Shown: positions 1 through 5,802 of the stretch, piece after piece
Layout of the letters: each line of letters begins with the position of its first letter
Position numbering within the stretch: position 1 is the stretch's first letter
Assembly (NCBI GenBank): GCA_020425915.1
Contig: JAGQQZ010000139.1
Span: 1 to 5,802 of the forward strand
Direction: 5' to 3'
From: Planctomycetota bacterium
Lineage (GTDB): Bacteria; Planctomycetota; UBA1135; UBA2386
DNA: 5,802 bases
The notes under the pieces: generated by a model
Seen by the model: only the letters and a program-made list of their open reading frames with translations
Database searches by the model: none
What the model was told of the DNA's origin: nothing
Program-made: the position numbers and the translations under genes

Positions 1-632
1 CGGACGATCTCCTTCTGCTCGCGACCCATGCTGCCCGACACGTCCATCATGTAGATGACCGCCGCGCTCGCCTGCGGCTCCTCGCGGGTCCGCATGTAGC
101 GATAGCGATGGTCGTCCTTGATCGGCACGACGATCGGGTCCTCGGGGTCGTAGGTCCCGCTCGCGATCTGGCGCTTCAGCGCCTCGCGGAACGTCCGCTT
201 GAAGTGCCGTAGGCTCTGTGGACCGGACCGGCTGATGCCGGTGAAACGCGTGGCCTGCGACCGGATCGCCTTCTTGCCTCGCGGCTCGATATTGGGCAAT
301 TCGAGTTCGTCGCCGAGGATCCGAGCGAGGTCCTCGATGCTGACATCGACCTCGAGGACGTGCTGACCCGGCTGCTCGCCGGCCTCGCCGCCGCCCTCGC
401 CCTGTCCCTGGACGGGATCGCCTTCGTCGCCCTCGCCCTGCCCGACGCCCTGCTTCTGGTTCTTGCCGAAGCGGAACTTCGGGAGTTGGATCTGCGGCAG
501 CGGGATGCTGACGTAGCGATCCCCCTGCTTGCCGATCATCTCGCCCGAGGTGACGTACTTCCTCAGGTCGCGCTTGATACGTCCGCGTACGATGTCGCGG
601 AATCGAGTGTGGTCCTGGTCGATCTTGCGCAC
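1..632 (-). CDS. yeaH: YeaH/YhbH family (DUF444) VWA-domain protein, 3' end outside window
   Basis: Partner protein of the PrkA kinase; in enterobacteria yeaG and yeaH are co-transcribed and respond to nitrogen starvation and stationary phase, but the biochemical role of YeaH is poorly known. I translated the minus strand by hand: 210 complete codons are open from a GTG at 632-630 to the window edge. Seen in order: a basic N-terminus (about 1-30, RKIDQDHTRFRDIVRGRIKR), a short IPLPQIQLPKFRFG segment (43-56), a Gly/Gln/Glu-rich linker (about 60-90), a DELELPNIEPRGKKAI segment (108-123) typical of the family, and the start of a von Willebrand A fold with the MIDAS motif DVSGSMG (197-203). The GTG is preceded by GAGG at 5-nt spacing, and no better in-frame start exists nearby. 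It begins 7 nt after the prkA stop, so co-transcription is very likely. No signal peptide: cytoplasmic. The remaining C-terminal part (perhaps half) is missing. Confidence 0.93.
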   Translation of the reverse strand, partial: MRKIDQDHTRFRDIVRGRIKRDLRKYVTSGEMIGKQGDRYVSIPLPQIQLPKFRFGKNQKQGVGQGEGDEGDPVQGQGEGGGEAGEQPGQHVLEVDVSIEDLARILGDELELPNIEPRGKKAIRSQATRFTGISRSGPQSLRHFKRTFREALKRQIASGTYDPEDPIVVPIKDDHRYRYMRTREEPQASAAVIYMMDVSGSMGREQKEIV

Positions 633-639
633 GGCGGCC
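630..639 (-). promoter_or_regulatory. Ribosome binding site deciding the yeaH GTG start
   Basis: On the minus strand the prkA stop TGA is embedded in TGAGG, so the Shine-Dalgarno-like GAGG (641-638 on the minus strand) partly overlaps the stop codon. It is followed by CCGCC and the GTG start at 632-630. The layout suggests that ribosomes ending prkA can reinitiate on yeaH. Another GTG overlapping the stop codon is in a different frame and does not yield the DUF444 protein. Confidence 0.6.
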
Positions 640-2673
<2,034 letters not shown>

Positions 2674-2684
2674 GTCGCTGTCCC

Positions 2685-2701
2685 GGTTGGGTTGGTTGGG
2701 G
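2685..2701 (+). other. Two-tetrad G-quadruplex motif in the prkA leader DNA
   Basis: The plus strand reads GGTTGGGTTGGTTGGGG: four GG runs separated by TT, GTT and TT, with further G runs to 2707. This is nearly the layout of the known thrombin-binding DNA aptamer quadruplex, differing in the central loop. It lies on the template strand of the prkA leader, just before the GGGA ribosome site (2681-2684), so the mRNA has the C-rich complement. It could also be read simply as a slippage-prone GGTT repeat. Any effect on transcription is inference. Confidence 0.4.
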
Positions 2702-2729
2702 TCGGGGCGTCGCCAGACAGCGGCACCCG

Positions 2730-2746
2730 GACCGGTTCATTCGGTC
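2730..2746. repeat. Short inverted repeat GACCG-N7-CGGTC near the prkA transcription start
   Basis: Perfect 5-bp arms (2730-2734 and 2742-2746) surround a 7-nt GTTCATT centre, immediately downstream of the candidate prkA -10 element. A second repeat with the same arms in the opposite order lies at 2793-2805, upstream of that element. The position would suit an operator, but such short arms arise easily by chance in DNA of this composition. Confidence 0.25.
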
Positions 2747-2754
2747 TCATCGGC

Positions 2755-2763
2755 ATTTTAGCA
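2755..2763 (-). promoter_or_regulatory. Candidate extended -10 promoter of prkA-yeaH
   Basis: On the minus strand the sequence reads TGCTAAAAT, a TGn extension followed by a 5-of-6 match to the TATAAT box, and it is the only such AT-rich hexamer in an otherwise GC-rich region. Transcription would begin near 2748, giving a leader of about 75 nt before the prkA ATG. No good TTGACA-like -35 element lies at 16 to 18 nt spacing (CTCGGA or similar), as is usual for extended -10 promoters. The C just before the hexamer is compatible with a stationary-phase sigma preference, as known for enterobacterial yeaGH, but transfer to this organism is inference. Confidence 0.45.
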
Positions 2764-2792
2764 CGATCTCTGAAGATTCCGAGCGAGGCGAA

Positions 2793-2805
2793 CGGTCCCC
2801 GACCG
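2793..2805. repeat. Short inverted repeat CGGTC-N3-GACCG upstream of the prkA promoter
   Basis: Perfect 5-bp arms (2793-2797 and 2801-2805) around CCC. It shares its half-site with the repeat at 2730-2746, and the two bracket the candidate prkA promoter, about 50 nt upstream and just downstream of the expected start point. It is too short for a terminator, and no T tract follows on either strand. Confidence 0.25.
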
Positions 2806-2912
2806 GACGCCGCGCAGGGGGAGGTCGGCGCGCGGCGCGTTTCCGGACATTTCCCGTTCGGGCTCGACTCGCGTACTCGCGCGCGCTTCCGCTATCGCTA
2901 GGCTTCGGTTCC

Positions 2913-3977
2913 ATGCAGCACAAGCGCAGCGCCTCGACACCGATCCTCGTGTTGCTCGTCGCCGTGACCGCAGGGCTCCTGCTGTGCGGAACGAACGGAT
3001 GCAGCGGCAGCGGCGGCACCACCATGACCCGCTCCTGGGACGGGCCGATCAACGGGAAGGCAGTGTTCCGCCACGTCGAGAAGCTCGTCGGGTTCGGACC
3101 GCGCCCGTCCGGTTCGAAGGCTCTCGAGCACACCGTGCAGTACATCCAATCGGAGATCGAGAAACTGGGCCTCCGACTCGAGCGACAGGAGTTCTCGATC
3201 GAGGAGGCGCCGGGGATCACGTTCCGCAACCTCTATTGCGTGATCCCTGGTACCGACGAGCAGAAGCGCACGCTCGTGGTCTCGGCGCACTACGACACCA
3301 AGAAGACCGAGGGACATCCGAAGCCCGAGCAGAACTTCCGGTTCGTCGGCGCCATGGACGGCGCGACGGGCCCGGCGCTGTTGATCGAACTCGCCAAGGC
3401 GCTCAAGGACCGGAAGAACGTCCCGACGATCTACCTGGTCTGGTTCGACGGCGAGGAATCGATTCCCTACGACTGGCCCGAGGACGGCATCGGTTCGCCT
3501 TTGGCGCTGATCGGTAGCCGCAAGTTCGCCCAGTGGATGATGGCCGAGAAGATCTTCCCGAAGGTCATGGTGCTGTACGACCTCGTGGGCTCCAAGGACT
3601 TCAAGCTCGATCGCGACACGTTCTCCAACAAGTCGCTGCAGGACATGTTCGCCGAGACCGCGGCCGAGATGGGACAGGGCGAGCGGATGTACGAGTACGC
3701 CCAGAGTCACCTGATCGACGATCACCGGATGTTCCTCGAACACGGCGACGGAGCGGTGCGCGTCATCGACCTGATCGACTTCCGATACCGGACCGACGCG
3801 AAGTACGATCGCATGCAGCACGGCGACAAGTCCGGCATTCCTCCGGAGGGGACGTACGTGCGCTGGTGGCACACGCCCGAGGACGACCTACACAACGTCG
3901 ACCCAGTCGCCCTCGACTTCTGCGGCAACCTGTTGCTGAAGACCCTGCCGAAGATCGAGGCGAAGTACTACCGTTGA
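2913..3977 (+). CDS. Exported glutaminyl-cyclase-like M28-family protein, paralogue 1
   Basis: 354 residues with the zinc-dependent M28 / type II glutaminyl cyclase fold. Type II cyclases turn N-terminal Gln into pyroglutamate; M28 relatives are aminopeptidases. N-terminus: basic start, hydrophobic core 11-24, then LCGTNGC followed by SGSGG. C30 may be lipidated, though the box TNG-C is a weak match, so secretion or membrane anchoring are both possible. Motifs: FGPRPSGS (61-68), AHYDTK (125-130, H126), VGAMDGA (145-151, D149), FDGEES (178-183, E181/E182), W188, YDLVG (222-226, D223), DDH (269-271) and WWHT (318-321, H320). The WHT and DDH motifs and W188 match animal glutaminyl cyclase better than classical M28 aminopeptidases, from memory of those sequences. 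A charged insert (about 290-318) separates VIDLIDF from WWHT and is absent in the next gene. First gene of a three-gene operon; its stop overlaps the next start by 1 nt. The exact activity is not proven. Confidence 0.88.
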   Translation: MQHKRSASTPILVLLVAVTAGLLLCGTNGCSGSGGTTMTRSWDGPINGKAVFRHVEKLVGFGPRPSGSKALEHTVQYIQSEIEKLGLRLERQEFSIEEAPGITFRNLYCVIPGTDEQKRTLVVSAHYDTKKTEGHPKPEQNFRFVGAMDGATGPALLIELAKALKDRKNVPTIYLVWFDGEESIPYDWPEDGIGSPLALIGSRKFAQWMMAEKIFPKVMVLYDLVGSKDFKLDRDTFSNKSLQDMFAETAAEMGQGERMYEYAQSHLIDDHRMFLEHGDGAVRVIDLIDFRYRTDAKYDRMQHGDKSGIPPEGTYVRWWHTPEDDLHNVDPVALDFCGNLLLKTLPKIEAKYYR

Positions 3978-4933
3978 TGCGCAACGTCGCTCTGCTCGGC
4001 GCATGCATGGCGGCCGCGGCGTGCCAGCCGCTCTCGGAAACGACCCCGCTCGCCGGGGTCGAGGCGTCGCCACGGCTCGGGACGCAGGCCCTGGCGCACG
4101 CGCGACGGCTGACCGAGTTCGGACCGCGACACACGGGATCCACCGGGTGGCGACAAGGCACGGACTACATCGTCAGACAGCTCCGGCGAGCCGGCTACGA
4201 ACCGAAGCTCGATCGCTGGACCGACGAGGCTGAAGGGATCGACTTCGTCAACGTCTCCGCCGTCCTCCCGGGCGAGTACGAAGACCGCATCGTGATCGGC
4301 TGCCATCACGACACGAAGTGCACGACCGGTCACGACGACCCGGCCCACAACTACCACTTCGTCGGCGCCAACGACTCGGGGAGCGGCGTGGGGCTGGTCC
4401 TCGCGCTCGCCGAAGAGTTGCGCGCATCGAATCCCGTCGCGACTGTGGAATTCGTGTTCTTCGACGGGGAGGAGAGCATCCCGTACCGCTGGAACGACGC
4501 GCGCGCGCTGTTCGGTTCGCGACGCTACGTCGACCGATACACGGAGGGTCAGATCCGCGGTGGCGAACCGCCGGTCCGAGCGTTCGTCCTGCTCGACATG
4601 GTCGGCGCCGAGGAACTCACGATCGACCGCGAGACACGCTCGACCCCAGCGCTGCTCGACATCATCGGACGCGCAGCACGGGCTTGCGGGCACGAACGCT
4701 ACTTCTTCGAGCACTCGCTCGACGTGACCGACGATCACGTCCCGTTCCTCCGCGCCGGGATTCCGGCCGTCGACCTGATCGACATCGCGGACAACCCGCA
4801 GTGGCACACGCCTCATGACACGATCGACGTGCTTTCGGCGGACAGCCTGCAGATCGTCGGGGAAGTCGTGCTGACCGCCCTCCCCGAGATCACGAGACGC
4901 TTCGTCGTCGACCGCGCCAGGACCAGGCGATGA
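3977..4933 (+). CDS. Glutaminyl-cyclase-like M28-family lipoprotein, paralogue 2
   Basis: 318 residues, same fold as the gene before it and clearly homologous: both share FGPR, the HxDTK...TxGH segment, FVGA, FDGEESIPYxW, GSR, D(L/M)VG, DDH, DLID and WHTP. Motif positions: CHHDTK (109-114, H110), GANDS (130-134, D133), FDGEES (162-167, E165/E166), W172, LLDMVG (205-210, D207), DDH (252-254), WHT (276-278, H277). The signal peptide is short, with hydrophobic residues 4-14 and lipobox AAAC ending at C16, so an outer- or inner-membrane lipoprotein is likely. I chose ATG 3977 because the signal sequence starts there; the frame is open further upstream, but that part is antisense-like shadow inside the previous gene. 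TGATG coupling and a weak ribosome site suggest reinitiation. C109 matches the cysteine before the metal His in human cyclase, but its disulfide partner is missing. Cyclase versus aminopeptidase is unresolved. Confidence 0.9.
   Translation: MRNVALLGACMAAAACQPLSETTPLAGVEASPRLGTQALAHARRLTEFGPRHTGSTGWRQGTDYIVRQLRRAGYEPKLDRWTDEAEGIDFVNVSAVLPGEYEDRIVIGCHHDTKCTTGHDDPAHNYHFVGANDSGSGVGLVLALAEELRASNPVATVEFVFFDGEESIPYRWNDARALFGSRRYVDRYTEGQIRGGEPPVRAFVLLDMVGAEELTIDRETRSTPALLDIIGRAARACGHERYFFEHSLDVTDDHVPFLRAGIPAVDLIDIADNPQWHTPHDTIDVLSADSLQIVGEVVLTALPEITRRFVVDRARTRR
4919..4932 (+). promoter_or_regulatory. Ribosome binding site and ATGA overlap of the hydrolase gene
   Basis: AGGA at 4919-4922 lies 7 nt before ATG 4930-4932, inside the last codons of the preceding gene, whose TGA stop (4931-4933) overlaps the start as ATGA. 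This supports the start used for the hydrolase and suggests translational coupling. Confidence 0.65.
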
Positions 4934-5730
4934 GTCAGACGACCGATCGCGGCGGGCGACGCATCCACTTCCTCGAGCACGGCGAAGGTGAGCCGATCAT
5001 CCTCGTACCGGGTCTTGGCGGTGGCGCCCGCGTGTTCGGCACGCTGCCGCGGCGTTTCGGCCGGAACGGATTCCGCTGTCTGTCGGTCGACCCCGTCGGA
5101 CTCCCCCCGTCGGGGCCGTTGCCGGATGGCGAATTCGTGTTCGACGACGCCGCCGACGATCTGATCGCCGTGCTCGACGCAACCGGCGTCGAACGAGCGA
5201 CCCTCGTCGGAACCTCGCTCGGCGGCAAGACCGCGCTCACCGCTGCTGCACGACACCCGGAACGCGTCGCACGACTCGTCATGCTCGCGTCCGCGGCGTA
5301 CACCTCGCAGCGCGCCCGACGGGTCTACAGCTTCTTCCAGACGATCGCGGAGAAGCTCGAGCCCACCGAATTCGCGGTCGTCGTCGCGCCGTTCCTGTTC
5401 GGTCGGACTTTCCACCAGAACCTGCCCGCGGTCGTCGACGACATCATCCGCGCGACGCGACCGACGGCCGACGCGCGCGCCCTGATGCAATCCCAGGCCA
5501 AGGCGCTGCGGAGCTTCGACGGATTGAGTCTCTGCCAGGCGGTTCGATGCCCGACCCTCTGCGTCGCGGGACTCGAGGACACCCTGACCGGCGTGGACGA
5601 GGTGCGAACGACCGCCGAGGCGATCCGGACAGCCGAGTACCTCGAGATCGCCGACGCCGGCCACACGCTGCTGCTCGAGAGCCCGGCGACGTTCGACGCG
5701 GTCTGCTCGTTCGCCGCTGCGCGGAGCTGA
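4930..5730 (+). CDS. Alpha/beta hydrolase, substrate unknown
   Basis: 266 residues, the usual size for the alpha/beta hydrolase fold-1 superfamily (esterases, enol-lactonases, haloperoxidase-like enzymes, proline iminopeptidase relatives). Seen in order: a beta strand and oxyanion-hole region IILVPGLGGG (23-32), the conserved Asp-containing turn SVDPVGLPPSG (52-62), the nucleophile elbow GTSLGG (94-99) with Ser96, a cap region about 125-195, the acid residue in GLEDTLTG (214-221, Asp217), and the catalytic His in DAGHTLLLESP (242-252, His245). The triad Ser96-Asp217-His245 is thus complete. No signal peptide or membrane segment: cytoplasmic, unlike the two exported proteins encoded just upstream. 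Translation starts at the ATGA overlap with an AGGA ribosome site. The first residues before the fold are few, so the start is well placed. The substrate cannot be read from sequence; the usual 3-oxoadipate enol-lactonase-like annotation of such proteins would be unsafe. Confidence 0.9.
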   Translation: MSQTTDRGGRRIHFLEHGEGEPIILVPGLGGGARVFGTLPRRFGRNGFRCLSVDPVGLPPSGPLPDGEFVFDDAADDLIAVLDATGVERATLVGTSLGGKTALTAAARHPERVARLVMLASAAYTSQRARRVYSFFQTIAEKLEPTEFAVVVAPFLFGRTFHQNLPAVVDDIIRATRPTADARALMQSQAKALRSFDGLSLCQAVRCPTLCVAGLEDTLTGVDEVRTTAEAIRTAEYLEIADAGHTLLLESPATFDAVCSFAAARS

Positions 5731-5802
5731 GAGCCATCGCCATCGTCCCGCGTCCGGGTTGAAGTGGTCGGAGCCTCCGTCGTTGCGAGCCCGAGTGAGG
5801 CC
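5731..5802. other. Non-coding tail after the operon
   Basis: Seventy-two nucleotides to the window edge with no credible gene. A 4-bp hairpin CCCG-CGTC-CGGG (5747-5758) is too short and is followed by only TT, so I do not call a terminator. The last bases, CGTCGTTGCGAGCCCGAGTG and onward from 5779, resemble the intergenic GTCATTGCGAGCG-type repeats known from many genomes, but the sequence is cut off. Confidence 0.4.

Larger units (their letters stand above)
2674..2912. promoter_or_regulatory. Divergent intergenic control region between prkA and the glutaminyl-cyclase-like operon
   Basis: This 239-bp region separates two divergently transcribed units and must hold the start signals of both. 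No credible coding sequence is seen; short open frames here lack homology-like content and a ribosome site. It contains a locally AT-rich patch (2755-2760), a G-rich tract (2685-2707), two inverted repeats sharing GACCG/CGGTC arms (2730-2746 and 2793-2805) and a very GC-rich stretch (2811-2840 and 2871-2888). No convincing -35/-10 pair is visible for the plus-strand operon, whose ATG at 2913 has only a weak TAGG (2899-2902) as ribosome site. No T-rich terminator is present, as expected between divergent genes. Confidence 0.7.

Noticed and set aside
2692..2901. A 69-codon plus-strand frame in the divergent intergenic region
   Set aside because: It has no ribosome site, no recognisable motif, and overlaps the presumed control elements of prkA.
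2898..3872. A 324-codon minus-strand frame opposite the first glutaminyl-cyclase-like gene
   Set aside because: Same shadow composition; the plus strand holds the conserved catalytic motifs and signal peptide.
3533..3976. Extended N-terminus of paralogue 2 reading back into the preceding gene
   Set aside because: The upstream part is Arg/Gly/Asp-rich out-of-frame translation of paralogue 1, and a signal peptide with lipobox begins exactly at ATG 3977.
3968..4816. A 282-codon minus-strand frame opposite the second glutaminyl-cyclase-like gene
   Set aside because: Val/Asp/Arg-rich shadow of the coding strand, with no domain and no ribosome site.
4813..5664. A 283-codon minus-strand frame opposite the alpha/beta hydrolase
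   Set aside because: The plus strand has a complete Ser-Asp-His triad in the right order; the minus frame is compositional shadow.
5747..5758. Hairpin CCCG-CGTC-CGGG as a terminator of the operon
   Set aside because: The stem is only 4 bp and is not followed by a T tract; such hairpins are common by chance at this GC content.

Overview
The window is GC-rich DNA, strongly biased to G or C in third codon positions, and almost fully coding. It reads as chromosomal sequence from a diderm (Gram-negative type) bacterium. The two putative lipoprotein signal peptides and the PrkA/YeaH pair fit Myxococcota-like, Planctomycetota-like or other high-GC lineages, but I cannot fix the phylum from sequence alone. 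No mobile element, phage gene, tRNA, rRNA or CRISPR array is visible.

Left half, minus strand: prkA (2673 to 640) encodes a 677-residue PrkA/YeaG-type AAA+ serine protein kinase. After a 7-nt gap comes a GTG-started yeaH/yhbH (DUF444, VWA-domain) gene that runs off the left edge just after its metal-binding DxSGS motif. This pair is a conserved stress/stationary-phase module, often followed by a spoVR/ycgB gene, which would lie outside the window.

Middle, 2674 to 2912: a 239-bp divergent intergenic region. It holds a plausible extended -10 promoter for prkA, a two-tetrad G-quadruplex motif in the DNA of the prkA leader, and two short inverted repeats with the same GACCG/CGGTC arms.

Right half, plus strand: a tightly packed three-gene operon. 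Two tandem paralogues (2913-3977 and 3977-4933) encode exported proteins of the M28 / type II glutaminyl-cyclase-like fold. Their motifs (GEES...W, DDH, WHT) look more like animal glutaminyl cyclase than an ordinary M28 aminopeptidase. They overlap by 1 nt (TGATG). The second overlaps by 4 nt (ATGA) with a cytoplasmic alpha/beta hydrolase (4930-5730). The operon may combine envelope N-terminal pyroglutamate formation or peptide trimming with an intracellular hydrolase of unknown substrate; this link is inference. The last 72 nt are non-coding and end in a possible fragment of a dispersed repeat.

The most interesting points are the paired, diverged glutaminyl-cyclase-like lipoproteins with a different active-site loop in each, and the control region of prkA. 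Nothing here is clearly an undescribed system.
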